Shown here: positions 1-12,270 of the stretch, piece after piece
Numbering within the stretch: the stretch's first letter is position 1
Layout: the number at the start of each line of letters is the position of its first letter
Source of the DNA: Beroe forskalii
Taxonomy: Eukaryota > Ctenophora > Nuda > Beroida > Beroidae
DNA length: 64,000 nt
Direction: 5' to 3'
Assembly: GCA_011033025.1 (NCBI GenBank)
Contig: WFMF01000515.1
Span: 53,887 to 117,886, forward strand
The notes under the pieces: generated by a model
What the model was told of the DNA's origin: nothing
Database searches by the model: none
The model's input: only the letters and a program-made list of their open reading frames with translations
Translations under genes and position numbers: made by a program

Positions 1-261
1 GAAACAAAAGTATTACGATAATGATAACCATAGCGATAATATTATGTCCAAAATTTGGGTATGAGGTGATCCTAGACAGTTTCAGCTTCATCTTGATATC
101 AACAGTATGTTTTCATTGGCTTGTGTTGATGTCTTGAAACCAACTCGAAGCTCCCTGCAAATTCAAGTGGGAGAAAAACAGTTGTTTTTGGCTGGTAGAC
201 CTTAGAAGATACAGCACCGCACTGTAATTAAAATACGATCAAATTTTATTAAGCTGGAAAC

Positions 262-3200
262 CTTGTTATCCTGAGTCAACACGAGAAGGATCTTGACAAA
301 CTCGTTATCTTCAGCTGAAGATAGCTGGACCTGCGCCAACTTGCTCGAGTAGTCAGTCCGGTACTGGATGCTGCCGTCAATAGGGTTGAGAACTGCCAGC
401 TTCGTCTGCTCTCCGCTGTGGGAAGCACCGATAACAGCGAGCAGGTAGGAATTATAGTTTAGAAATAGGGTCATTTAGAAATTGGGTTAAGATGGTTAAG
501 GAGGTAGGAGGATAATAAGTGGTTTTTGAACTGTTTATTTACAATACGGTCCAACTCATTTCCGCACAAATGCAGCGCGAACTCACGTGGGAAGCACCGA
601 TAACAGCGAGCAGAGCGGGTAGCGGGTAGTGAGATGATGTCCGTACCAGGTGTACAGAGTACTTGCCGTTAGAGAGAGGTGCCATGAAACTCAGGTACCT
701 AAGAAGTACTTGGAGTTAGAGAGAGGCCATGAAACTCAGGTACCTAAGAAGTACTTGGAGTTAGAGAGGGGCCATGAAACTAAGGTACCTAAGGAGTACT
801 TGCCGTTAGAGAGAGGGGCCATGAAACTCAGATACCTAAGGCGTACGTGGAGTTAGAGAGAGGTGTCATGAAACTCAGGTACCTAAGGGGGAGCGCTCTT
901 AGTTGTAGGTAGGTCCCATCTGGATCTCATATTTATCCCCCTTATAAAGTTACAATTATACTCTCCAAGAGTTACACCGTGGTTAAGATCTGATCTAATA
1001 CCCTGGAACTCTCAACCAAATTTCTGGGCTCCCTCGGTCCGATGTAAAATGGAACCACCACAATCCGTCGATTGATACCTTATCACTTTTCGAGCAGTGC
1101 AACAGCCTTAACTGAGTCTTGACGGCATCGACACTGCTCTCAAATTGAGAAAGTATTAATTCATTATAGAAATACATGGTCAGGTATAGTACCTGCTCCA
1201 GATGATTCTTCCGTTGTTTGAGTGGAGGACGTGTGCTTTTCCCGACGCTGTCATCACGAAGATTAACTTGTTTAAGTTGAACGAGTCTCGTTCCATCTCA
1301 GGAGATATTTCACCAAACCCGGAACCGAAGTAGATGTTGATCATTTTCTGAAGGGTTGTTACAGAGATTTACTTCGTTTCGACATGGCTCTTCGGATTTC
1401 TTTTAAGGTTTGATATCATGCGAAATCTTATGATTGGGAATTAAAGTCGATGAAATATTCAAAATATGAGAAAAAATCAACACTTATTCATCCTAGTTTC
1501 ATTAGTTCCATAATAAATTCCAACCTGAAGATCGTTGAACTGGTTGTAAATCCTCTCTGTCCAGGTGGAGAGAGGGTTGGAATGTTTCTTGAGGTTTATT
1601 GGAGTGACAGAGCTCGCGGGTAGGTCAAGCATGGTGGCTGACACAACCGAAGCAAGGTGAATATTGATTACGTGATCCTGAAAAGCATGGTGGCTTACAC
1701 AACTGCGAATATTGATGACGTGATCACTTATCATCATCCCGTTTTAACTAATTTCTGCCGTCTGGTAAAGTATAATTTGTTGGGTATAAAACTCACAAAG
1801 ATTTCATGCATTGTTGGAATACTGGTATAAAAACATCTGTGACACACAACAGAAGCAAGGCTTTCCTCCCTGACCCAGCCACACTTATCCGTGCTCCCAA
1901 CTACCGTGATACTTCCATCATCCCAGGTCAACAACAGCCCAGGAATCTTCACTGACGTTACTGTTAAGGTTTACAACAATGTAACGAAAAATTGGACATC
2001 TTTCTCAAATTATACAGCAGATGCAAATAGCACGGAATTTGAATCAATTCACGAAATTCAAATCTCACCTAAACTACAGGGGTGGGAGGAGGGGAGGACG
2101 TTGAGTGACGTCACAAAACCTCGTCCCTCTGAAATCTCCTCCAACTCGTACGAGTGGTGCTCGAAACCGTTAGATAGTTGCACGAGGGAAACAGTGTTGT
2201 CAGAGGGCGATATCAGTGTGATGTGGTCTGATCCAGCCACCAGACCTATCACATCCTGAAAGATATGAGAGAAATGTGATCTTATCCAGTCACCAGTCCC
2301 ATCACATCCCTGAAAGGCATAGGTGTGAAAGATATGAGTGTGAAACTGAAAGATGTGAGTGTGAAACGCATTTTCTCTTCTTTGAACCAAGGAAATCTGA
2401 TACCGGTACCAAGCAGAGATAAAAGGAAAGAATAATATGATTACAGCACATTAATATCTCCGATACCAATTCAAACAGGTACACTGTACCTGGTACAGTT
2501 ACCCTCGAAAGGGTGCAAGGTTTTAATAATCTGTAGGTAACTGTTATCAGTGCTGGTACTTTGATGCGAAATTATTATTCTTGACTTCCTGTATCGAATA
2601 ACTTAGTCGTGAGCTGTTCAGTCTAACATGTATCACTAGTTTTAGTGTGTCATGATAGTTAGAATAGACTCTTATCTTGATTTACCAGAGCTGTCAGTGT
2701 AAACAGTAAATTTTCCCCTAGCATCATGAAATCTATGATACTTTTGGTTGTAATTACGGCACTGCTCTGCCAAGTTACAAGAGCTCGACGAACTCGACCC
2801 CGACCTCGTCTCCAATGGAACAACCTCACAATTGATGAACCCGTAATCTGGTGGGAAGGCTTCACTCCTTCAACGAGGCTTTTCCTGAAGTTTGTCCCTA
2901 CTGACAAGCAAATTGATAAAAGGCTGTACTACAGAACAACGCTGACTCTGTTCAGTCAGACTGGAATAGTCCCGTTGGGGATGACATGGCTAGACTATAA
3001 TTTCTACCCGGATGGAGTGGTAGAAGGAGCAGAATGGGTTTACCTGAATGATGTAGAATCTTGCAAGGAGCAGGAACTACTTCATCGACTGGAGGGGGTG
3101 TCGCATATCCTGAGAATTCGCCCTGGTGCTGACAAACTGCTCACGTTTACAGTTCCGGGGGATAGGAAGCCCAAGTTCGGTTCGTTTGGCGATTGTGAGC

Positions 3201-6200
3201 ATTATGGTAAGTGGAGAGAAGCGATAAAACCAGCGGATAGAGCTAGACTCCAGTCTTATTCGGCGATGGAAGGAGTTGAAGATTACTTCACGGTTCAGTA
3301 TGCGATAAGGAGCTAAACGATGCGATGAAATGTAACAGGGAAAACAGAGAGAACAGACATGATACATGTAAAAACTTTTTTGTATTTCAATCTATAAAAT
3401 AACTGATTTATAGAGTGATTTTCTGTGGGCTGAAAACGTACCTTGTTCATTGCTTTAACTGCTTTCAAAGCACCATCTTTCACAGCAAGAATAGCTGCCT
3501 TGTCCTTCCCAGACACAATGAAAGTGGATTTTCCCGCAGACTTCAGTTTGTTCACCGGCAAAGTAACACCTGCAAGACATTCTTTCAGAAAGAAGTATTT
3601 AATTAAGTTTAGGTTTGTTAGCCATCAAAATATCTAAAGACATTAGAGTTGTTCAGTTTTATTTTGTGCGAATAGCTCAAGCTATCGCTGAGCGCTTTGT
3701 GAAATCAAACTTCCAACACTTTGGTACCTAGGTAAGTTAATATCCAATCTTGGAATTCGATGATCAAAATGTCAGATAAATACCAGGGGAAAGCTCTAAA
3801 GCATGAATAAATAGCATAATATTCTTACCCATTTCTGATAGTAGGACCTGGCCGAAAGCAGTTTCCCCTATAAGTTTGAAGTAGACAGTGTTTCCATGGA
3901 GCGTTGCAATAGTGTTGTCCGAAACAGTAAACCTGAACACAGAGAACTCAAGTTAGTCGGTATATCAAGGTATATAATGACGAAAAACTGTCCCGTAAAA
4001 AGCAATTTATTGCATACTTTCAGAATATTGTAAGTAAATCTCGGAAATAGAGAAGTACATAAGTCGAAATTTTATAGTGGTAATTCTTGGGCAGAGCTCT
4101 TTAAGAAAATAGGAGAAAATTATTAAGAGTACAGAGGAAACAAACAATGGCCTCATCTAGTCATCTAATTTTGATTTCCACATCGAAAAGTTTTCGGAAA
4201 GGTTTTTTTTCCATGCAGGCCATGCATCAAATAAACCGCAGCGAGCCGCGCAAAAATCCCACGCCGCGCGAGCACTACGCTGAAATTCAGAAAATAAATC
4301 TCCGCGCAATCCAAATTCACTTCTTGCTAATTGTGACATTTTGTGACAAATGCTCGAACATCTTCTACAAGGAGCCATAGCAGTAGATGTTGCGGCCCAA
4401 AACTCTCATGAGCTGTACAGAAGACCAAGACAGAACACAGCTTGTAATTTAAGCGACATACATGTATCTTTTTAGTATTTTGATTAATGGATTCATTCGA
4501 TGAATTTTCCATTTTAGAGAGTTGGTATGCAAACGTAAAGCATGGCTCGCTAGCTTGAGTGGTGTCAACGTGATGTCATAGAGTTGGTATGTGCACGTAA
4601 CGCTATACGTCATGCTAAGTGGTGTCAACGTCATAGAGTTGGTATGTGGAATGTGCATACGTCGCGTTTCGTCATTGATGTCTGAGTGGTGTCAGCAAAC
4701 ATATATAAAGACATGTGTTGCAGTTCTCGTCATTAGTTCAATTAATTTTCTTGTCTAAGTTGCCTTGTTTTCTTGTGCACGCTTTTGCTTAATTTGTTGT
4801 TAATAAGGTTCCCACCGTTGTTAATAAGGTACTGTTGTTAATAAGGTACTGTTGCTAATAAAGTATCCAGCGTTGTAAATAAAGTGCCTTTGTTAATAAG
4901 GCACTGTTGTTAATGAGGTACCGTTGTAAATATGGTACCGTTGTTAAGAAGGTACCGTTGTTAAGAAGGTACCGTTGTAAATATGGTACCGTTGTTAACA
5001 AGGTACCGTTGTTAAGAAGGTACCGTTGTAAATATGGTACCGTTGTTAACAAGGTACCGTTGTTAAGAGATACCGTTGTAAATATGGTACCGTTGTTAAA
5101 GAGATACCATTGTAAATAAGGTACCAAGGTTGATAAGGTACCATTGGTAAGGAGGTACCGTTGTAAATAAGGTACCGCTGTCAATAAGGTACTCTTTGTT
5201 AATGAGGTACTATTTGTTAAATGTTAATTAGGTACCGTTGTTAAAGAGGTACCGTTGTTAAAGAGGTACCGTTGTTAAAGAGGTACCATGGTTGATAAAG
5301 TACTGTTGTTAAGGAGGTACCGTTGTAAATAAGGTACTCTTTGTTAATGAGGTACTATTTGTTAATTAGGTACCGTTGTTAAAAAGGTACCGTTGTTAAA
5401 GAGGTACCATGGTTGATAAGGTACTGTTGTTAAGGAGGTACCGTTGTTAATAAGGTACCGTTGTAAATAAGGTACTGTTTGTTGAAACGGTACCATTGTT
5501 AAAGAGGTACCATTGTTAATAAGGTACTGTTGTTAATAATGTACCATGGTTAATAAGGTACCGTTGTTAATAAGGTACCGTTGTTAATAAGGTACCGTTG
5601 TTAATAAGGTACCGTTGTTCATAAGGTACCGGTGTTAATAAGGTTCCGTTGTAAATAATGTCCGTGATAATTATGTCCGATCAGGTATTGTGTTCGATCT
5701 TGATGTAATATAAGCTAGTCTTCCTGTGAAAGAAGTGAGAACAATCAATGTTCATGTTCCATCGTGTCAAAAATGCAAATGAGGTCACTGTTTCTCACCT
5801 CACTTCATCCTTCATCCACTGCAGATCAACTGGATAAGATTGAACTGCGTTATCTTTGCCATCATACGAAACAACAATTCCCTTGTTTGTTGTTGTGCTG
5901 TACATCAACACTTCAATCTGTGTTCCAGATCTCAGTAGGCCAGCGAATTTCATGTCAGCTCTGGCAGTAAAATGTAGATCTTTAAATAGGTAGTGGTACA
6001 ACCATTGTCCATAGTAAGACATGGTAATCATATTTCTTACAAACATGTACAAAATTTGAATTTTGAAATAAGAAATAATGATATTGCAACTTATGAATGT
6101 GCTTATAATCTGGTTGAGTACATTAATATGGCCGATGGGCAACAATCCAATGGGTTTTGGGACAGTTTCATTAAAAAATCAAAAACCCAACTCACGGAAT

Positions 6201-6966
6201 GTGCACAGCTTTAGAACCACCAGCATTGCCCCAGTGGACCTCTTCTCTTGTAAACTTTACAATGTTATCAGGACTAACTGATGCAAAGCAAAGATGTTCC
6301 CCAGCTTTTTCATTCAGTTTAGTATCCAGCACCAATTGACCTATAGGTTGATTAACTTCAGGTGTTATTATAGGCGGGCAGTGTTATGAAACTTTGAATG
6401 ATCCATTGGTAACCTACATTGCTTGTACCCAATTGACCTGTTCCTAAATCCCAATGTCTGAAATGCCCTGTTTCATGGTACGTCACGACAATGTCACCAC
6501 TCAGCACAGGTTCACCAATCACATCATCGTCAGCAGTGAAGCTGTACTTCCATAGAATGGACCCAGTTTTGGGGCAGAGTGCTGCTAGCATATGCTTCTC
6601 TGTGGTCAGGATTATTGCTCGTTTGTCGACCACATGGTGAATAGCTTTACCAATGTATGTTTTGTGCCTGGGATAAGTAAATCATATAAAGAAGCAACTT
6701 AGACAATATACAACCATATTTGCATCATGTTTTGTTAAGAGAGAAGGCCACGGATTGAATGACTCTTCTATGAATTCATTGAATGATGATTCATTCTTTA
6801 ATGTGTGACGTGTGTAAATATCTTCATTGAATATTGTAGTTGAATAATTGAGTTTCTATAAGAAATATTACCTACAAAAACTCACCAATCATAAAGTCCA
6901 ATTTGATCTTCATAAATTGAGAGGACAGGAAAGACAAATGATAACAGAACCAAACCACTTATCATT
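262..6966 (-). CDS. EMC1: EMC1, ER membrane complex subunit 1 (5' part, about 12 exons, 3' end outside window)
   Basis: EMC1 is the large lumenal beta-propeller subunit of the ER membrane complex, which inserts transmembrane segments into the ER membrane. Exons read on the minus strand, high to low: 6966-6886 (signal peptide, then a YEDQ..GLYDW motif), 6667-6418, about 6353-6195, 5960-5799, 3932-3829, 3569-3442, 2255-2069, 1951-1844, 1637-1525, 1347-1193, 1136-1079 and about 446-262. Junctions from 6195 down to 1193 keep phase with GT-AG sites. Recognisable family blocks are TTEKHMLAALCPKTGSILWK in exon 2, WVREESLASVV in exon 8, FNLNKLIFVMTASGK in exon 10 and LAVLNPIDGS in exon 12. The acceptors of exons 3, 11 and 12 are uncertain. 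Exon 1 carries an apparent 1-base frameshift. The C-terminal third and its membrane anchor lie beyond position 1. Family assignment comes from remembered EMC1 sequence and is strong; exact exon edges are inference. Confidence 0.9.
650..895. repeat. Minisatellite, about 45-bp unit, 5 copies, in an EMC1 intron
   Basis: The unit contains a tract like GAAACTCAGGTACCTAAG followed by GGAGTTAGAGAG, repeated about five times with minor changes. Short plus-strand ORFs across it are by-products of the repeat. It lies between EMC1 exons 12 and 11. Confidence 0.85.
2726..3316 (+). CDS. Intronless gene for a small secreted protein, nested in an EMC1 intron
   Basis: This is an intact 196-codon ORF opening with MKSMILLVVITALLCQVTRA, a typical cleavable signal peptide, followed by a basic RRTRPRPR stretch and then a compact, Trp- and Tyr-containing domain (for example EPVIWWEGF and WLDYNFYPDG). 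There are only two cysteines in the mature part (in ESCKEQ and GDCEHYGKW), which could form one disulfide. The N-terminus of this ORF is the only good signal peptide in frame, which supports the ATG at 2726. It sits on the opposite strand inside the EMC1 intron between exons 3442-3569 and 2069-2255. I do not recognise the family. A processed retrocopy or a lineage-specific secreted protein are both possible. No polyadenylation signal was assigned. Confidence 0.7.
   Translation: MKSMILLVVITALLCQVTRARRTRPRPRLQWNNLTIDEPVIWWEGFTPSTRLFLKFVPTDKQIDKRLYYRTTLTLFSQTGIVPLGMTWLDYNFYPDGVVEGAEWVYLNDVESCKEQELLHRLEGVSHILRIRPGADKLLTFTVPGDRKPKFGSFGDCEHYGKWREAIKPADRARLQSYSAMEGVEDYFTVQYAIRS
4500..4690. repeat. 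Tandem repeat, about 60-bp unit, 3 partial copies
   Basis: Copies share AGAGTTGGTATG and GAGTGGTGTCA/AAGTGGTGTCAACGT tracts. It lies in the EMC1 intron 3933-5798, just before a longer GGTACC array. Confidence 0.7.
4800..5660. repeat. Minisatellite, about 16-18-bp unit with GGTACC core
   Basis: Roughly fifty imperfect copies of a unit like GTTGTTAATAAGGTACC, with variants such as AAGAAGGTACC and AAATATGGTACC. Both strands stay open for about 70-110 codons, but the peptides are purely repetitive and are not genes. The array sits wholly inside one EMC1 intron. Confidence 0.95.
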
Positions 6967-7064
6967 TCTATCCTCAAATAGATGTAGTTTATCATTACAA
7001 TTTACTTTCAAAAGTTCAAGAGTTAAATGTCACATGTAACTGCTGTCAATAGAGGCTGGTATTA

Positions 7065-7430
7065 AGTGGATACATGTCGAAGTGGTGACCATATACCGCA
7101 ACTTACATGGTCGAGGGAACAGCCGAGACTGTGTAAGTTGGATAATGGACGAGGCGTGCCGAGTTCATTATCGTAGGTATACGGTCACAGCTGAGATCAT
7201 GGAACCAGATTATACCCCGACCGGAAACAGCTGGGACTGACTATTCTACGGCCAAACAACAGTATTTCTTCCCACTCGGGTCTCACGACCCTTGTCCGGA
7301 TTCATCGCTTAAGTAGATTTTTGAATGCTCAAATTTCATTTTAAGCTTTTTTGTACTGTTATTCAGTGGAGACCGTATAACCAAACATACACGACCTCGC
7401 TAAAACAAGCTTGGGAGGGGAATAATAACA
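7065..7430 (+). repeat. Dispersed repeat, copy 1 (inverted partner at 59685-60050)
   Basis: About 365 bp nearly identical, in reverse complement, to 59685-60050. Each copy carries a similar direct motif near both ends (GACC.TATACC..AACTTACA and GACCGTATAACCAAAC). No coding content and no target duplication were seen. It may be a short non-autonomous element. Confidence 0.8.
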
Positions 7431-9940
7431 GTTACAAAAACTAAAAATAATCTGATGTCTCATGTTAGAGAAAAATGTTATCAATGTAAATTCAAAGCTG
7501 AAGTCAGGTAACCTTGCCACCAGCTTTGAATTTACTTTCAAAAACCAGTTCTTTCAGGCTCAGGGTGAATACCTAGGTAGTGTCATGACATAAATTAAGT
7601 AAATTGCTGTCAGGTGAATAAGCCTCATGGTCATCTGGCATATGATTACACTGATACTATGTTAAACTATACTATGTAAAATTGATACATATGTTAAAAA
7701 AAGCCTTGATGATTAAATCACAAGTAAAAAACTGCCTCGTCCAAAAGTCTGTCTAGTCAAGAAAGAATAAGCATATGTAAGATACTTAAACTTATTAATT
7801 CAAACAAAGAAAAACTGAAAACTTGTGACACAAGCCCTCTACTTGCAGGGAAAACTGAGCAATTCAGAGATAGAAAAAGCAATGATCAAATGATCAACAA
7901 GACAATATATTAGAACTAATAAAAAATGAAATATGACAATTTTTTAATCCAATTCTTATCTATAAAGGTGCATGGGTATATCGCAAACATAAGATGAATA
8001 CTGAATATAGATTTTCTAATCCAAAGATCAGAGTGGAGAGAGAAAAGACTAAACTGTAAATTGACTTTAAATTTGAATATCATTTTACAGCACAATTACA
8101 ATATCAGTGGTTCAAGGAAAAAGCAATTTTAAGGAAAAAGCAATTTGTATTTCATTTCTTTATTACACACACAAATCAAAAATAACTATATTAGTATAAA
8201 TTACTATAATATTAGGTCAATGATTGGAAGGATCTGAATAACATTTTATTTCTTAAGTTCTTAGGCATATATTGGTAGAAATATTTTCCTAATTTCATTT
8301 TTAAGTCATTATGTGCCTTCAAATAGGATAACAACATCAGCATCACTGTCCACCAGCTTAGAGAGTGGCATTCCTTTAGGGTTATTAGGCAGGCCATCTC
8401 ACTTGTGTGCAGAAACGGGGACAAGGATGCTTGGTGCTATCTTACCACTTAAGATCACACAGAAGACAATTTTGGACTTTTTGGGTAAGGTTTTTAGCAG
8501 GTGGACACTTCAAACTTTCATAAAATGAAAGTTAGGAAAATGTTTTTCATAATAAGGAAGCCATTATATTTTACAATATCCCTAGAGTAAGCATATTGGG
8601 GGTAATGAGCTTCTCAGAGAGATTTAACCAGCACAGGAAAGTGTCACATTTGATAGAATACTTCAGAAATTTTTTGTATGATAGCTGTTCATTGACATTT
8701 GGCAAAGTAAGGGAGACCCCCTCAAGTGGGAGCCAAGTGACATACCAGATTACGAAAATTTTGTGATCTAGTTATAGGAGACAAAGTTGTGTTCAATCCA
8801 GTTTTCATCATCTCCTAACTTCTGCTTTTCTAACAGCATTTTCTTAATTCTTGCCTTAACAAAGGATACTGGTTATCTAGCAGAAGTAAGGTCCTCCCTT
8901 GTCAAATGTCAACTGCAATTAGGTTTTTCCATCAGCAGGTGACAAAAGAGAATGGAGAGGTTTCATTGCTGAGCTGGAAGGAGACCCGCATGACGCAGAT
9001 GTCCTGAGCACGCCCAGTCAAACTCACCAAAATTTACGTACCCTCCTGAACAACTCTGAAGATGGAACAGGGCCTATTGCATGCATGCATAAGTCTGGGT
9101 GTGCAACCTATGCTGTGTAGATGCTGATCATCTATCAGTACTACAAGAAGCCAGGACACTCCCATAATTCATGGTGCTTCCCACTTTATCCACTTCATTG
9201 AGATATGATTCTACCGGGCAAGGAAGGCATCTTATCCCTTGATATGATGGCTGCAACAGGAAAACTTTAACTCGTTGGTGCTGCCTGCCCCAAATGGCAG
9301 CCTCATCACATCAACACACAACACCTCCCTACACCATCCCACCCACCCATCAATCATCATCTGAAGGTAAATGGCAGGAAATTCTACCCATTCACTCTAA
9401 CCCTAGGAATTTTGCATTTCAATGGCATAGAATTTATCATTTTTCATTAATCTGTATGTAAGCATTATACTTTTACTAAATTAGTTGCAATAAATATTAA
9501 AATATTCAGTAGTTATTTCATTTTAATCTTACACTATGTTGGACTTGAATCTTGTTGATTGCTTATAGCATTGACTGAAGGGACACTAAAAATGCAATAA
9601 TAGTTCAAATCAAAATCACACATATATAGGAAAGTGAGGGAAGATGATAGTTGATCTCATAAAACATGTTTAAGTCACCAATGCACAATCTTAAGTTTGT
9701 GAACCTCAATCAATGGCCATTTACTTGTTATACCTTTTAAACAAATGATTATGCAGCATAATTATAGCAATCGCCAAATTCATTACTACAAATAAATCAA
9801 CTTGAATGGTAGGTGACAGATTTTTTGAATTAGTACTAAATCTTACATGCTTTTATGGGTCAGTCTCCCATATAAACGGGAGCCTTCATTATCTATGACA
9901 ATGACGTCACTCAGAAAAATATAATTAAGCGCACCTAGCG
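7431..9940. other. Gene-poor spacer with pieces of a dispersed repeat family
   Basis: No convincing exon was found. Blocks around 8000-8060 (TTTTCTAATCCAAAGATCAG) and 8930-8980 (CAGGTGACAAAAGAGAA) recur at 60400-60511 and 61537-62060, so this stretch holds diverged copies of one interspersed repeat. A second family at 9620-9720 recurs at 33330-33425 and partly near 16880-16915. Confidence 0.6.
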
Positions 9941-9944
9941 CTTT

Positions 9945-10030
9945 GAGGACTAGGGTTAGGGTCAGGATTAGGGTCAAGATTTGTTAGGGTTAGGGTTAGG
10001 ATTAAGGTTAGGGTTTTGGTTAGGGCTATG
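9945..10030 (+). repeat. Degenerate interstitial telomere-like TTAGGG tract
   Basis: A run of TTAGGG-related units (GGGTTAGGGTTAGGATTA and similar) with many substitutions. TTAGGG is the usual metazoan telomere unit. This is an internal, decayed tract, not a chromosome end. Confidence 0.7.
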
Positions 10031-10309
10031 GATAGGTTTAGGATACAGAAAAATTGACGTTTGGATCTGTGATGTCACTCAGAACCGTTTATATGGGAGA
10101 CATACCCTTTTATGATTAAGAGAGAAAATAGAAATAGAATAAATTATGGTATTAAACCATCACATTAAAGACAAAAATTTATATTTGATTTGATACAGTT
10201 ACATAATATTGAATTAAATCAAAATTATGAAAGGTCAAGCTTAGCATAATATTTTACACAAAAAAACTTAGGAAAGAATTCACAATTATAATGATAAAAT
10301 GTTTAAAGT

Positions 10310-10495
10310 GATTGATCACTGATGCAGTGAAACACAAATCTCAAAAATGATATCAAACCCACACACTATGTATACCACTAATCGAGTAATCGACTGACAG
10401 TTTCGAAATTAAATATTTCTTCTTCAGGATCTCCACATAGTGTAACACAACATTCTCAGTTAGTTAATTTTAATGATAGTTTAGTTTAGTTTAAA
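10310..10495 (-). repeat. Structured short repeat, copy A (hammerhead-like core)
   Basis: Read on the minus strand, the core CTGAAGA (10427-10421) is followed by a hairpin and then GAAAC (10404-10400). An outer stem pairs 10443-10435 with 10371-10363. Copies B (16060-16215) and C (59140-59260) share the layout with compensating base changes in the stems. Confidence 0.6.
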
Positions 10496-10499
10496 ATTT

Positions 10500-12270
10500 T
10501 GTCATACAACAACACGATTGGATACATACCCCATTCCTGACTTTTCAAATTATATTGGAAGGAGGGTTAATGATAGCTTATTCTTTGAACCATGCTCAGT
10601 ATTGGAAATAGAAAACATAATAGATGAGTTGGAGAATGGCAAAGCAAGTGATATTCCTATAAGAGTTCTTAAAAGTTGCAATTCTATTATAAATCCATAC
10701 TTGAAAACATTCTATAACATTTACTGAATTAGGTGTATTTCCAAATATCTTGAAAATTAGTCCAAATTACTCTGTTTTAAGAAAGATAATAAACAAAATG
10801 TTTAAAAACTATAGACCTGTTTCAATGCTCCTCTGCTTTGGGAAAATATGAAAAGCTATATACTCGTTTATACAACTTTGTAGTATCAAAAATATTCTGT
10901 ATGAAAACCAATATGGTTTTCAGTCACCATTCTACCTCTCATGCTGTAAACTACTCAATTGATAAAATAACTTTTAACATCGAAAACAAAGAACCATGTA
11001 CTTGGTGTATTTATAGATTTGAGTAAAGCTTTTGACAATATGCTATGAGAAACTTCTAATAAATTAGAAAATTATGGAATTAGAGGTACACCTCTAAGTC
11101 TCCTAAAAGTTATTTAACCGATAGAAAACAACACTAGTATGATTATGTGGAATCTGATTTACTGTCAAATATGGTGTCCCACAGGGCTCTGTCCTTGGGC
11201 CATTGCTTTTCATTCTTATATCAATGATATAGTTAACTATTTCAACACTTGGGCACTTTGTTATGTTTGCAGATGACACTAATATATTTGTAACTGGTAA
11301 TACTGAGCAGGAGGCATATTCTAAAGCCAATGAGGTATAAGAGATGTTAAATTGTATATGTTAAGTAATCAAATGCACATTAATACTGAAAAATGTGTAT
11401 ACATACATTTTAGACCTAGACTCAACCACAATGACCAAAAACTTGTGCTAGAACTAGGTATCAGGTAAGACTTAAAGCTTTATTTGAATGGTGACAAAAT
11501 AAAGAAAACGAATATGGCAAGATATCTTGGGGATTATGGTGACGAAAATTTGAACTGGAGGGTCATCTAGAACACATCAAACAAAAAATTAAATAGCTCA
11601 ATTATCACAATCAAAAGATTAAAGAAATTCATCCCAGAAGAACACTTTAATAAAATCTATCACTTACTCTTCATCACACTTAACCTATGGTATTTCGTCA
11701 TGGGGGCTCTGTTTTAATAATAAATTGAAAACCAATATTTAATGTTCACTGAAGAGGTGTATACGTTTACTCTTTGGAAAAAACTGAATTTTGATCATGC
11801 TGAATATTATAAAACATGTGCCAGAGCTAGATCAATTGATGAACAATTAGCCCCTAAGGATTATGTACTAGAGCATACTAAGCCTTTGTTCACTGAATTA
11901 AAATTATTAACTGTTCATAATTTACATAAACTTTTTCTTACTTAATGAAATTTTCAAAATTAAGAAATATAGATACCCTATTCCCTGTACACACTACTGA
12001 AAAATTCCCCTGAATCAATAAGAAGTTGTCTAAGGAATAATATAGTTGTTCCCGGTTATAAACTTGAAACATCTAGACAACAATTTTTGTTTAGCGGCTC
12101 CACTGTATGGAATAACTTTAACTGCAAAATGGCTCAGCTGGGTTTACAATTTCTTTCAGACCTATCTACATCCTGCTGTGTTGTCAAAAATAAATTCAAA
12201 ATTTTCTTTTGGATGTTCCAGTCATCGGGACATCCTGAACTTTGGGAAGACCATAACCATAATTTTTAAC
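10500..12270 (+). pseudogene. Dead non-LTR retrotransposon (LINE) reverse transcriptase relic
   Basis: Fragments in several frames keep the RT order. ENIIDELENGKASDIPIRVL lies at about 10600-10680. NYRPVSMLLCFGKI lies at about 10805-10850, palm motif VPQGSVLGPLLFIL at about 11170-11215, and the catalytic-type box FADDTNIF at about 11265-11290. A C-terminal block TKPLFTELKLLTVHNLHKLF (about 11870-11935) and SGSTVWNNF (about 12090-12120) match the usual tail of such ORFs. Multiple stops and frameshifts mean it is not functional. The FADD box and PQGS motif are diagnostic of non-LTR RTs; the clade is not assigned. Confidence 0.9.

Noticed and set aside
2069-3932. Scrambled EMC1 exon order
   Set aside because: At first the exon at 2069-2255 seemed to belong before 3442-3932. 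Splice phases and a fuller comparison show that the given order is correct.
4855-5184. 109-codon Tyr/Leu-rich ORF in the GGTACC array
   Set aside because: It is a pure repeat translation, inside an EMC1 intron.
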